From Massilia sp. Root335 (GTDB lineage Bacteria > Pseudomonadota > Gammaproteobacteria > Burkholderiales > Burkholderiaceae_D), in NCBI RefSeq assembly GCF_001425685.1, contig NZ_LMCY01000044.1, positions 182,573-246,572 of the forward strand: a stretch of 64,000 nucleotides of DNA. Reading direction: 5' to 3'. This document shows, in pieces, positions 25,772-36,781 of this stretch (position 1 is its first letter; each line of letters begins with the position of its first letter). The notes below the pieces were generated by a model that did not search any database, was not told where the DNA came from, and worked only from the letters and a program-made list of their open reading frames with translations. The position numbers and the translations under genes are program-made.

Positions 25772-27709
25772 ATGTTCGAGATCATCGCCGTCGCTGCCGC
25801 GGGGCTGCTCGCCGTCGCCATGCTGGTGTTCGTGCGCAGCTGCGTGGTCTACATCCCCAACGACAAGATCGGGGTCGTGGAAAAGAAATGGTCGGGCCGG
25901 GGCTCCGTGCGCGCCGGCTTCATCGCGCTGCAGGGCGAGGCGGGCTTCCAGCCGGACTTGCTGCGCGGCGGCTTCCACTTCTTCGCGCCGTTCCAGTACC
26001 GGGTGCACCGCGAGAACCTCGTGACCATCCAGCAGGGCACCCTCGCCTACGTGTTCGCGCGCGACGGCCTGCCGATGGCGCCGAGCCAGAACCTCGGCTG
26101 CAACAAGGTCGCCGCCGATTTCACCGACGTCGCCGCGTTCCTCGCGCAAGGCGGCCAGAAAGGCTTGCAGCGCAAGATCCTGCGTGAGGGCACGTATGCC
26201 ATCAACCTCGCGCAATTCGTCGTGCTGGCCGAGGACCGCGTGTACGCACTGGCGCTGCCGGGCGACGCCAACGTCGATGCCAAGGGCGGGATCGGCGGCA
26301 TCCTCGCCGCCGTCCACGACGACCTCGTCGCCCGCGGCGGTTTCCGCCCGCTCGTGATCCGCGAGGACAAGCTGGCGGTCGTCACGACGCACGAGGGCCA
26401 GTCGCTGCCGGAAGGGACGATCGTCGCCCCCATCGTCGGCGCCGATCCGGCCGACGCGGCGCGCTACCACCACGATTACCAGAACCCGGAAACGTTCATC
26501 GACGCCGGCGGCTACAAGGGCCGCCAGCTGCAGGTGCTCGTCGAAGGCACGTATTACCTGAACGCGCGCTTCGCGTCGTGGGAGATCGTGCCGAAGACCG
26601 AGGTGCCGGTGGGCTTCGTCGGCGTCGTCGTGTCGTACACCGGCAAGGCCGGCACGGACCAGACAGGCGACGACTACCGCCACGGCGAGCTCGTGGCCAC
26701 CGACGAGAAAGGCGTGCAGGCGACGCCCCTCCTGCCCGGCAAGTACGCGCTGAACCCGTACGCGAAGCGCGTGATCGAAGTGCCGACGACGAACTTCATC
26801 CTGAAATGGCAGGCCGGCGCCATCGGCTCGCATGAGCTGGACAAGCATCTGTCCGAAGTCTCGCTGATCACGAAGGATGCGTTCGAGCCGGACCTGCCGC
26901 TGTCGGTCGTCGTCAACATCGACTACAAGATGGCGCCGCTCGTGATCCAGCGCTTCGGCGACATCCGCAAGCTGGTCGAGCAGACCCTCGATCCGATGGT
27001 CGCCGCATATTTTAAAAACGTCGGCCAGCGCAAGACGCTCATCGAGCTGCTGCAGGAACGCTCGGACATCCAGGAACGCGCGATGGCGGAAATGCGCCGC
27101 AACTTCGAGGGCTATAACCTGACCCTGAACGAAGTCCTGATCGGCACGCCGCGCGCCAAGGAAGGCGACACGCAGATCGAGACGATCCTGCGCCAGCTGC
27201 GCGAACGGCAGGTCTCGCGCGAGCAGCTGGAGACCTACCGCACCAAGGAAGCGGCCGCGCAGCAGGAACGCATCCTGCGCGAAGCGGAGGCGCGCGCCAA
27301 GCAGCAGACGTCGATCACGGAATCGGAACTCGCGGTGCGCATCGCCGAGAACCAGGGCAGCGCCGCCGTGCAGAAGGCCATCAAGGCGGCCGAGGAAGCG
27401 CGCCAGAACGCGGCCGGCGCCGCCGACGCCAAGCGCCGCCTGGCCGAAGCGGAAGCGTTCCAGCTGGAAGCCGTCGGCCAGGCGCAGGCCAAGGCGACGG
27501 AACTGAACGTGGCGGCCTACGGTGGGCCGGAACTCCAGTTCCAGCAGACCGTCCTGCTGCGCTTCGCCGAAGCGATCGAGCGGGGCCAGGTGGCGCTCGT
27601 GCCGTCGATCCAGGTGGGCGCGAGCGACGGCCGCGGCACGGCGCTCGACGCCTTCCTGGCGCTGGCCGTCAAGCAGCAGATGGCGGCGCCGGCACCAGCG
27701 GTATCGTAG
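25772..27709 (+). CDS. SPFH/band 7 (flotillin-like) membrane protein
   Basis: A 645-residue protein. An N-terminal membrane helix (about residues 2-22) is followed by CVVYIPNDKIGVVEKKWSG, which opens the SPFH region, and a long insertion. The band 7 core runs to about residue 450, and a charged Ala/Glu/Arg coiled coil covers about 470-600. SPFH proteins form large membrane cages or microdomain scaffolds; the role here is unknown. Its last 41 bp overlap, tail to tail, the radical SAM gene on the other strand. Confidence 0.85.
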   Translation: MFEIIAVAAAGLLAVAMLVFVRSCVVYIPNDKIGVVEKKWSGRGSVRAGFIALQGEAGFQPDLLRGGFHFFAPFQYRVHRENLVTIQQGTLAYVFARDGLPMAPSQNLGCNKVAADFTDVAAFLAQGGQKGLQRKILREGTYAINLAQFVVLAEDRVYALALPGDANVDAKGGIGGILAAVHDDLVARGGFRPLVIREDKLAVVTTHEGQSLPEGTIVAPIVGADPADAARYHHDYQNPETFIDAGGYKGRQLQVLVEGTYYLNARFASWEIVPKTEVPVGFVGVVVSYTGKAGTDQTGDDYRHGELVATDEKGVQATPLLPGKYALNPYAKRVIEVPTTNFILKWQAGAIGSHELDKHLSEVSLITKDAFEPDLPLSVVVNIDYKMAPLVIQRFGDIRKLVEQTLDPMVAAYFKNVGQRKTLIELLQERSDIQERAMAEMRRNFEGYNLTLNEVLIGTPRAKEGDTQIETILRQLRERQVSREQLETYRTKEAAAQQERILREAEARAKQQTSITESELAVRIAENQGSAAVQKAIKAAEEARQNAAGAADAKRRLAEAEAFQLEAVGQAQAKATELNVAAYGGPELQFQQTVLLRFAEAIERGQVALVPSIQVGASDGRGTALDAFLALAVKQQMAAPAPAVS

Positions 27710-29147
27710 GCCTCTCGCGCCGGCGCGCGAAGTCGGACGCGATGCCGGCGCGGATTGATTCCAGCCTGCGCCCGTCGCGGTACAGCAGGTTGTAGCTCTC
27801 GAACGGGACGAGGCGGCCGTCCGGCAGCGCGAAGTGGATGCACGATTTCTTCAGCGCGCGCACGTCCAGCGAATACGCGTCCATGAACTGCACGATCAGC
27901 ACGCGGAACACGTTGTCGTAACGGAGCGCGGACGGCGCGCTGATCAAGGGCAGGCAGCACATCAGCTCGGACAGGCAGTTGGCCTGCGATTCCGGCGAGT
28001 GGTTCGTCGAGAACAGTTTGAATACCTGGTCCTTCACGACGTTGCGCATCCCCGCATCGCGCTCGAACACGATCGTGTTGCCGCTGCCTTCGACGAGCGC
28101 CTGCGGATCGAGCCAGCGCGTGAGCGGCACGGTGCCCTGCTCCGTCTTGATCGCATAGGCCATCGCCAGCGTGTCCGGGTTGCAGGGCACCGGCACGACG
28201 TCTTCCAGCGTGAACAGGCGGCTCTGCTCGGCGATGCGGCGGCGGATCTCGGACACCGTCAGGCGGTGCAGGCGCGGGTCGTACCCTTCGACGCGGCCGG
28301 CGTCCTGGATCGGCTGCAGGGTCACGCCGCGCACGCACGGCTGCTGCAGCGCGAAGTCGATGATGTCGCCGATCTCGCCGTCGTTCAGGCCCTTCTTGAG
28401 CGTGACGACGAGCGTCGTCGACAGGCCGGCTTCATTGAGGTTGTCGAGCGCCTGGCGGCGGATGCGCGTGAGGTCCGCGCCGCGCAATTCGCGGTGGACT
28501 TCCGCGCGCAGCGAATCGAATTGCAGGTAGACCTCGACGCCGGGCGCATAGCCGGCCAGGCGCCGCACGAAAGCCTTGTCCTGCGCGAGCACGATGCCGT
28601 TCGTGTTGACCATCACGTGCTTGATAGGGCGCGCCTTCGCGGCATCGAGGATGTCCCAGAACCGCGGGTGCAGCGTGGGTTCGCCGCCGGACAACTGCAT
28701 CACGTCGGCCTCGCCCTCGTTGGCGACGACGGCGTCGAGCATGCGGATGACGTCTTCCAGCGGGCGATGCCGTTCGCGGTGCGTGCCGCTCTCCGCATAG
28801 CACACGGGGCAGTTCAGGTTGCAGTTGTCCGTGATCTCGACGACGGACAGGCACGAGTGCTGCATGTGGTCGGGGCACAGGCCGCAATCGTACGGGCAGC
28901 CGTATTCCATCTTCGTGTTGAACTGTTGCGGCATCTCCGGGTGCTTGACGAAGACTTCGCGGCACAGCCGGTAGTAGGCGACGTCGTCGCTGACGAGCAC
29001 GCGTTCAAGGCCGTGCGCGCCGCACCACTTGTCCATGTAGACCTTGTCGTCCTTGAACACGATCTTCGCTTCGGCCGGGTGCAAACAGGTCGAGCACACG
29101 GAGGTCGTCGTGTCGTAGAACAGGTAGGGGCGGGATTTGCGGCTCAT
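27669..29147 (-). CDS. radical SAM protein of the Tes/MJ0619-like family
   Basis: A 492-residue enzyme. The N-terminal cysteines C18, C21 and C42 form a rubredoxin-like knuckle. CPYDCGLCPDH (C84, C88, C91) follows, then the radical SAM cluster C109-x3-C113-x2-C116 (CNLNCPVC), and the SAM-binding GGEP in LSGGEPTLHP. This layout and the ending CIHFALPDGRLVPFESYN match the family that includes archaeal tetraether synthase Tes, which couples lipid chains through carbon-carbon bonds. Bacterial homologues are largely uncharacterised. The ATG overlaps the preceding stop as ATGA; it is the last gene of an operon with an Lgt paralogue. Confidence 0.85.
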   Translation of the reverse strand: MSRKSRPYLFYDTTTSVCSTCLHPAEAKIVFKDDKVYMDKWCGAHGLERVLVSDDVAYYRLCREVFVKHPEMPQQFNTKMEYGCPYDCGLCPDHMQHSCLSVVEITDNCNLNCPVCYAESGTHRERHRPLEDVIRMLDAVVANEGEADVMQLSGGEPTLHPRFWDILDAAKARPIKHVMVNTNGIVLAQDKAFVRRLAGYAPGVEVYLQFDSLRAEVHRELRGADLTRIRRQALDNLNEAGLSTTLVVTLKKGLNDGEIGDIIDFALQQPCVRGVTLQPIQDAGRVEGYDPRLHRLTVSEIRRRIAEQSRLFTLEDVVPVPCNPDTLAMAYAIKTEQGTVPLTRWLDPQALVEGSGNTIVFERDAGMRNVVKDQVFKLFSTNHSPESQANCLSELMCCLPLISAPSALRYDNVFRVLIVQFMDAYSLDVRALKKSCIHFALPDGRLVPFESYNLLYRDGRRLESIRAGIASDFARRRERPTIPLVPAPPSAA

Positions 29148-29947
29148 GGCAGTTCCTTGCGCGGCGGCGCCGGGTAGTCCCGTTCGGACGCGGCGACCTG
29201 GCGGCGCAGGTCGGCGGCCAGGCGCCCGGCGGCGGCGACCGTGTCCGCCGGCAGCGCGGCCGTGGCTTCGGCGATGGCCTTCGCGTCGCCGGTCAACGTC
29301 AGCAGCGCCAGCGTCTCGGTGCGCTCCACAGGCTTGATGTATTTGGACTCGGCCTGCGACGCAAGATACCCGGCGTTCGCACCGCCGCAATGCAGGATGC
29401 CGCGCGCCCGCCAGAGCAGGGATTCGTCGGGCAGGCCGGCGACGCCGAGCATCTGCCCTGCCCTCTGCGCCGGCTCGACGTAGTACATTCCCGGCCCGGG
29501 CCGGTACGAGCAAGCCTTCGTGGCCGCACGCTGCAGCAGCGCGATGCCGCGCGTAAGCTCGCGTGGATCGGGCGGAAAACGTCGGGGCACGTGCAGCAAT
29601 ACCGCCGACCCGGTCAGGATCTCGCCCAGCATCGCCTGGGCCATGCCGTAGTCCTGTGCGGCGGCCTGCTCCAGCAGGGCCAGCGCGCGCGGCGCGTCGT
29701 CCTGCCTTCGGTCCGACGCCGACACCAGCGCATAGGCGAGCGCGGTGCGCGCCGCCGGATCGCCCGCCGCGGCTGCCGGCGCCAGCTCGGCGATGCGACG
29801 CTGGCGTGCCTCCTCCGCGTCGCGCTGCTGGCGCTCGTAGCGGTTCTTGTTGACCGCGTCGATGGCGACGCAGCCGGTGCCGCCGATGAATGCGAGGGCG
29901 AGGATCAGCATCCCGCCGCGCGCGCGGGAATCGGATAAAAACGTCAT
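29144..29947 (-). CDS. Sel1/TPR-like putative lipoprotein
   Basis: A 267-residue protein. The N-terminal hydrophobic segment ends in FIGGTGC, a non-canonical lipobox because Gly replaces the usual Leu at -3. Helical repeats of Sel1 type follow, for example RALALLEQAAAQDYGMAQAML and GIALLQRAATKACSY. No catalytic motif is seen. Start and stop overlap both neighbours by ATGA, so it is translated with the Lgt-like and radical SAM genes and probably acts with them in the envelope. Confidence 0.7.
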   Translation of the reverse strand: MTFLSDSRARGGMLILALAFIGGTGCVAIDAVNKNRYERQQRDAEEARQRRIAELAPAAAAGDPAARTALAYALVSASDRRQDDAPRALALLEQAAAQDYGMAQAMLGEILTGSAVLLHVPRRFPPDPRELTRGIALLQRAATKACSYRPGPGMYYVEPAQRAGQMLGVAGLPDESLLWRARGILHCGGANAGYLASQAESKYIKPVERTETLALLTLTGDAKAIAEATAALPADTVAAAGRLAADLRRQVAASERDYPAPPRKELP

Positions 29948-30696
29948 GTGCGGGCAAGCTCCCGGGATTGAAAGAACACGAACGGCAGGTAGCACGCCAG
30001 CGCCAGCACGCACACCCACTGGATGCCGGACAGGCCGAACGCATACGCATAGGCCACCGGCTTGATGCCGTCCACGAACAGGCGCCAGGCCAGGTAGGAC
30101 GACAGGTACAGCTTGAACGCGAGCCCCGGACTGCGCGCGAGCGGCAGGCGCGCGCGCCACAGCAAGGCGCCCACGGCCAGCACGAACAGCATGTCGTAGA
30201 CCTGCGTGGGATGGCGCGGGATGCCGTCGCCGAAATCGACGCCCCACGGCACGCTCGTGGGCACGCCGTAGGTGCCGTCGTGCAGGCCGGCCAGGAAGCA
30301 GCCGATGCGGCCGACGATGGTCCCGACGATCAGGGGCAGGATGAACTGGTCGCCCGTCGACCCGCGGAGGCCCGCGGCCTTCTTGGCGATCTCCACGCCG
30401 AGCAGGCCGCCCAGCAGCCCGCCGACGATCGACTGGCCCGACGCGATCAGGCGCCAGTCCGGATCGAGCCCGTGCCACAGGTGCGGCATCTCGATCCAGA
30501 ACACGAGCTTGTTGCCGATGGCGGCGCCGAGGATGCAGCCGACGACGACGGCGAAGGAGCCCGGCTGCAGCAGCGCGGGCTGATGCGCGCGGCGGCGCTG
30601 CCAGCGGTACAGCTGCACGCCTCCGGCCAGGGCCAGCCATTCGAACACGAGGTGGACCAGCTGCGCCGTCGCGGCGGGGAGGACGGGACCGGTCAT
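29944..30696 (-). CDS. prolipoprotein diacylglyceryl transferase (Lgt) paralogue
   Basis: A 250-residue membrane protein with about seven helices. It retains the Lgt signature around GRIGCFLAGLHDGTYG and PWGVDFGDGIPRHPTQVYD. True Lgt moves diacylglycerol from phosphatidylglycerol onto lipoprotein cysteines. This protein is shorter than housekeeping Lgt (about 290 residues) and sits away from the usual lgt context, so it is probably a paralogue with a different acceptor. The start at 30696 overlaps the upstream stop by ATGA. It is the second gene of the operon. Confidence 0.85.
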   Translation of the reverse strand: MTGPVLPAATAQLVHLVFEWLALAGGVQLYRWQRRRAHQPALLQPGSFAVVVGCILGAAIGNKLVFWIEMPHLWHGLDPDWRLIASGQSIVGGLLGGLLGVEIAKKAAGLRGSTGDQFILPLIVGTIVGRIGCFLAGLHDGTYGVPTSVPWGVDFGDGIPRHPTQVYDMLFVLAVGALLWRARLPLARSPGLAFKLYLSSYLAWRLFVDGIKPVAYAYAFGLSGIQWVCVLALACYLPFVFFQSRELART

Positions 30697-30932
30697 TCGG
30701 TGCCGGGCGGGCGCGTCCGCCAGAGACCGGCGACGGCCTTCCAGCATACCCAGGCGATGCCGAGGCCGACGAGCCCGAAGCCGATGAGCATGGGCGCGAA
30801 GCCCCCGGCCTCGCCCGCGCCGCGGACCAGTTCGAACAGGCCCCCGAACGTGCCGTAGGCGCCGCAGACGCCGAAGCCCACGAGCACGACGCAGAGGATG
30901 AGGGTCAGAATGCCGCGGGCGATATTGTTCAT
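30693..30932 (-). CDS. small two-helix membrane protein
   Basis: A 79-residue protein with two hydrophobic segments (about residues 5-30 and 46-68) joined by a short Gly-rich loop, and a charged tail RTRPPGTE. No family recognised. It overlaps the Lgt-like gene by ATGA and opens the four-gene operon, so it is likely a partner of the lipid-related enzymes downstream. Confidence 0.65.
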   Translation of the reverse strand: MNNIARGILTLILCVVLVGFGVCGAYGTFGGLFELVRGAGEAGGFAPMLIGFGLVGLGIAWVCWKAVAGLWRTRPPGTE

Positions 30933-30977
30933 GGCAGCTCCGGAATAGTTGCCGCCATTACATCACATTACGGGGGA

Positions 30978-31634
30978 TCAGGCCACGCCGTATTGGTGGC
31001 GATACGCCGCGACGGCGTCCTTGTACTGGGCCAGCTTCGGATCGGCCTCCAGGTAGCCGAACAGGTCGGTGAGGCTGGCGATCGAGATGACGGGGATGCC
31101 GTAGGCCTGGCTGACTTCCTGCACGGCCGACAGCGGCGACAGCACGCCGTCCTTGCCGCCCCGTTCCATGCGGTCGAGCGCGATCAGCACGGCGGCCGGC
31201 TCGGCGCCGGCGGCGCGGATCATCGCGACCGATTCGCGCACCGACGTTCCCGCCGAGATCACGTCGTCGATGATGACGACCCGGCCGGCCAGCCTGGCGC
31301 CGACGATGGTGCCGCCCTCGCCGTGGTCCTTGGCTTCCTTGCGGTTGTAGGCGAACGACGTGTTGCGGCCTTTTGCCGCCAGCGCCACGGCCGTCGCGGA
31401 GGCCAGGGTGATGCCCTTGTAGGCGGGGCCGAACAGCATGTCGAACTCGAGGCCGGAATCGAGCAGCGTCTGGGCGTAGAACTCGGCCAGCTTGCCGAGC
31501 GTGGCGCCGTCGTGGAACAGGCCGGCGTTGAAGAAGTACGGCGACTGGCGGCCCGCCTTGGTGATGAATTGGCCGAACTTCAAGACTTCGGCTTCGACTG
31601 AAAACGCAATGAACTGTTGGCGCAGATTGTCCAC
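30978..31634 (-). CDS. pyrE: orotate phosphoribosyltransferase
   Basis: A 218-residue enzyme starting at GTG 31634 (VDNLRQQFIAFSVEAEVLKF). The PRPP-binding motif is VVIIDDVISAGTS, and PYFFNAGLFHDG and GPAYKGITLA are typical of PyrE. It makes orotidine monophosphate in pyrimidine synthesis. A GAGGG ribosome-binding site lies 7 bp before the GTG and a TACAAT 30 bp upstream, supporting independent expression. There is no stop codon between this gene and the upstream sensor gene, which reads into pyrE in the same frame. Confidence 0.93.
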   Translation of the reverse strand: MDNLRQQFIAFSVEAEVLKFGQFITKAGRQSPYFFNAGLFHDGATLGKLAEFYAQTLLDSGLEFDMLFGPAYKGITLASATAVALAAKGRNTSFAYNRKEAKDHGEGGTIVGARLAGRVVIIDDVISAGTSVRESVAMIRAAGAEPAAVLIALDRMERGGKDGVLSPLSAVQEVSQAYGIPVISIASLTDLFGYLEADPKLAQYKDAVAAYRHQYGVA

Positions 31635-32900
31635 GACACGACCCTCGAACTGTGAAAACCGGTATTGTAATCCGCCCCGTGCGCGCCCGCGAAGCCGGCT
31701 CTCGACCAGCCGCGCGATGCGCCGCAGCCGCCGTTCGGTGCGCGGGGCCCGCAGCGACCGGCCGAGCATGGCGAGGAATGCCTCCTCGGCGCGGCCAGCC
31801 GCCTCCAGCGCGGCCGCCAGTTCCGCGTGGCGGGCCTTGGCGCGCGCGATCTCGTCCAGGCTGCGCGCCTGATCGGTGACGTCGCGCGTGAAGCAGCGGG
31901 TGTAGCGCAGGCTGCCGTCCTCGAAGCAGGCGTTCGAGCGGACGACCACGTGCCGGATCGAGCCGTCCTTGCAGCGCAGGCGCGCCGGCTCGTCGAGCAC
32001 CGTTTCGCCGGCCGCGAGCCTGGCCAGCATGCCCTCGGCGACGGATGCATCGGCGTGAAAGCGGGCGACGTGGTGCCCGACGTATTCTTCCCAGCGGTAG
32101 CCGAGCATCTGCAGCTCGGCCTTGTTGGCCCACAGGATGGTGCCGTCGGCGCCGATCTGGTGCAGGCCCTCGGCCGCGTTTTCCACGATGTCGGCGAACT
32201 CGCGCTCGCGCCGGAGCAGGTCTTTTTCCGCCTGCCGGCGGCGTGCCGCCTCCGTCTGCAGCGCATGCACCTTCTGCTCCAGCCTGACCAGGTTGATGTC
32301 GACGCTCTGCCCGGGCGGCAGCGGGGCGGCGGCGTCCGCGCACGCATGGTTGTGCTCCGCGCACACCTGCCGGAACACGTGCGCCACGTCGGCCGTCGGG
32401 AACAGGCCCCACGGATACGCACAGAACAGCGAAAAATCGACCTTGCGCGCCAGCTCGTTCCACAGCCGCTCCAGATGCAGGGCCGCATCGTAGCGGCCGC
32501 GCGCGCACAGCAGCGCCATCATGTCGCCGAACACGTGCACGGGCGCGCCGCCGGCGCACGCTTCGGCCACGATGCGGCCGACCTCGTACTCGAAGCGGGT
32601 CCGGTCCGGCCAGCCGCCCGCCATCAGGCGTGCCAGCGTCGTTTCGGCGTCGAGCCACACGATGTCCCAGGACGGCGGCGCCGCCCGCCCTTCGGCGGCC
32701 GCCAGCTCGTCCAGGCGCCGGCGCAGCGCGTCGGTGTGCGCGCCGGTGGCGATCACGACGCCCCGGCCCCGCGCCCGCAATCCCCGCTCGATGAAAGACG
32801 CGACTTCGTCGAGCAGCGTGTCGCTGTCGTCGTAAAAACGGACGAAATGCCCCGTCTTGCCATGTTTGCCGGACAACAGGTCATCGGTCTTGATCAGCAC
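31635..32900 (-). CDS. MEDS-PAS sensor protein with degenerate kinase remnant, open into pyrE
   Basis: About 420 residues before pyrE. The start GTG at 32900 is chosen by alignment with the neighbouring paralogue (VLIKTDDLLSGKHG versus VLIRSDDLLSGKHG); an ATG at 32942 is also possible. It has a MEDS domain (HFVRFYDDSDTLLDEVASFI, about residues 1-190), a short coiled coil and a PAS domain (about 220-345). The histidine-kinase H-box has decayed: FLAMLGRSLRAPR replaces FLAMLGHELRNPL, so the phospho-accepting His is Arg. No ATPase domain follows. Translation would continue into PyrE, giving a 640-residue fusion. Confidence 0.75.
31642..31669 (-). promoter_or_regulatory. internal pyrE promoter -10 box and ribosome-binding site
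   Basis: On the minus strand TACAAT (31664-31669) and GAGGG (31642-31646) lie inside the open frame of the sensor gene, correctly spaced for a transcript and a GTG start at 31634. The -35 position is poor. This looks like the original pyrE leader retained within the longer frame. Confidence 0.5.
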
Positions 32901-33007
32901 TTGGGTCTCTGGTGGGTGGAAGGATGCGTTGACGCCGCGCATAGAAACATTACAAGGATGTCATTCTAGCGAGCAAAACGACAACATTCGGGCAGGTCGT
33001 AATGGTG

Positions 33008-33021
33008 TTGATTTGGATCAA
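33008..33021. promoter_or_regulatory. FNR-like box upstream of the first MEDS sensor gene
   Basis: TTGATTTGGATCAA matches the FNR/Anr consensus TTGAT-N4-ATCAA exactly. It lies about 108 bp upstream of the sensor start. The following AAAACACG is shared with the second box at 35761, so the two are related. Confidence 0.6.
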
Positions 33022-33073
33022 AACACGTTACGCCCGAACTTCGCGAAGTTTCCCACCGGCACAACACCGCCAC

Positions 33074-35626
<2,553 letters not shown>

Positions 35627-35760
35627 GCTGGCTCCTTGTGCACAGTGAACGTGCCCGCACATCGGGCACAGCATTGGAGCTTAACATGTTGTGTGATTTT
35701 CTTAACATTTCTATCGCGCGGCACCCCATGTTGTCAGCGGTAACATCCGGCATGAATGTG

Positions 35761-35774
35761 TTGATACATGTCAA
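35761..35774. promoter_or_regulatory. FNR-like box between the hybrid kinase and xth
   Basis: TTGATACATGTCAA matches the FNR consensus in all but one base. It is followed by AAACACGCTACACT, whose TACACT could be the xth -10 box. It is related to the box at 33008-33021. It could serve either divergent gene. Confidence 0.5.
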
Positions 35775-35851
35775 AACACGCTACACTGGCGCCTTATCGT
35801 GTGCGCCGCATCGCGGCTGCGCCCCGGCCCAACGCCCTTTCGTTTCTATCC

Positions 35852-36622
35852 ATGCCAAGAATTATTTCCGCCAATTTGAACGGCATCCGTTCCGCCCACA
35901 AAAAAGGTTTCTTCAACTGGATCGCCGGCCAGGAAGCCGACTTCATCTGCGTCCAGGAGCTGAAAGCCCAGCAGGCCGACATGACCGAGGAATTCCTCGC
36001 GCCGCACGGCTACCACGGCCATTTCCACTATGCCGAGAAGAAGGGTTACTCTGGCACGGGCGTCTACAGCCGCACCAGGCCGGACGCCGTCAAAACGGGC
36101 TTCGGCTGCGTCGAATTCGACAACGAAGGCCGCTATACCCGCGCCGACGTGGGCAATCTGACCGTCATTTCCGTGTACTGCCCGTCCGGCTCGTCGTCGC
36201 CGGAGCGCCAGGAAGCCAAGTTCCGCTTCATGGAAGTGTTTCTGCCGCACCTGCAGGAGCTAAAGGCCGAAGGCCGCGAGATCGTGATCTGCGGCGACTG
36301 GAACATCGCGCACAAGGAAATCGACCTCAAGAACTGGAAGGGCAACCAGAAGAATTCGGGCTTCCTGCCGGAAGAACGCGCCTGGATGACGCGCATCTTC
36401 GACGAACTCGGGCTGGTGGACGTCCATCGCGGCATCGACCAGCGCCCCGAGCAGTACACGTGGTGGAGCAACCGCGGCCAGGCGTGGGCGAAGAACGTGG
36501 GCTGGCGCATCGATTACCACGTCGCCACCCCGGGCATCGCCGCCACGGCGCACGCGGTCTCGATCTACAAGGACGAGCGGTTTTCGGATCACGCGCCGCT
36601 GATCATCGATTACGCCCTCTGA
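35852..36622 (+). CDS. xth: exodeoxyribonuclease III
   Basis: A 256-residue AP endonuclease/3'-exonuclease of the ExoIII family. Catalytic blocks are FICVQELKAQ (metal-binding Glu), ICGDWNIAHKEIDLKN (Asp and Asn), GWRIDYHVATP and the C-terminal FSDHAPLIIDYAL (Asp-His pair). It repairs abasic sites and blocked 3' ends. The start at 35852 gives the standard MPRIISANLNGIRSA opening; the frame is open upstream but lacks family similarity. It is divergent from the hybrid kinase gene. Confidence 0.95.
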   Translation: MPRIISANLNGIRSAHKKGFFNWIAGQEADFICVQELKAQQADMTEEFLAPHGYHGHFHYAEKKGYSGTGVYSRTRPDAVKTGFGCVEFDNEGRYTRADVGNLTVISVYCPSGSSSPERQEAKFRFMEVFLPHLQELKAEGREIVICGDWNIAHKEIDLKNWKGNQKNSGFLPEERAWMTRIFDELGLVDVHRGIDQRPEQYTWWSNRGQAWAKNVGWRIDYHVATPGIAATAHAVSIYKDERFSDHAPLIIDYAL

Positions 36623-36626
36623 TTTA

Positions 36627-36647
36627 CCCCCCGGCGGGGGGGATTTA
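36627..36647 (+). terminator. candidate terminator after xth
   Basis: CCCCCC and GGGGGG around GGC form a short, strong hairpin 5 bp after the xth stop, followed by ATTTAT. The T-tract is weak. Confidence 0.45.
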
Positions 36648-36731
36648 TCGCTGAGAATGTCGTAAAAACATCAACTTACACACTTTCCGAAGATTAGGAG
36701 GTGGTTTGTTGATATGATCGTCCGCTAAGCT

Positions 36732-36743
36732 TTCCGTACGGAA
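36732..36743. promoter_or_regulatory. palindrome upstream of the Ig-like repeat gene
   Basis: TTCCGTACGGAA is a perfect 12-bp palindrome 39 bp before the start codon. A strong AGGAGGT (36696-36702) followed by ATGATCGTCCGCTAA (36714-36728) precedes it; this would encode only four residues. The palindrome could be an operator. Confidence 0.35.
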
Positions 36744-36781
36744 TCTTTTTCCACGGCGCCAAAAACTGTCCGCGAACGATC

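Noticed and set aside
29144..30050. Reading the radical SAM gene as starting far upstream in the same frame
   Set aside because: The upstream part overlaps the Sel1-like gene out of frame and has shadow composition; the ATGA overlap at 29147 and the family N-terminus fix the start.
36714..36728. A 4-codon ORF as a gene
   Set aside because: The ribosome-binding site is strong but spacing is long and four codons are too few to support; noted only in the upstream region of the Ig-like gene.
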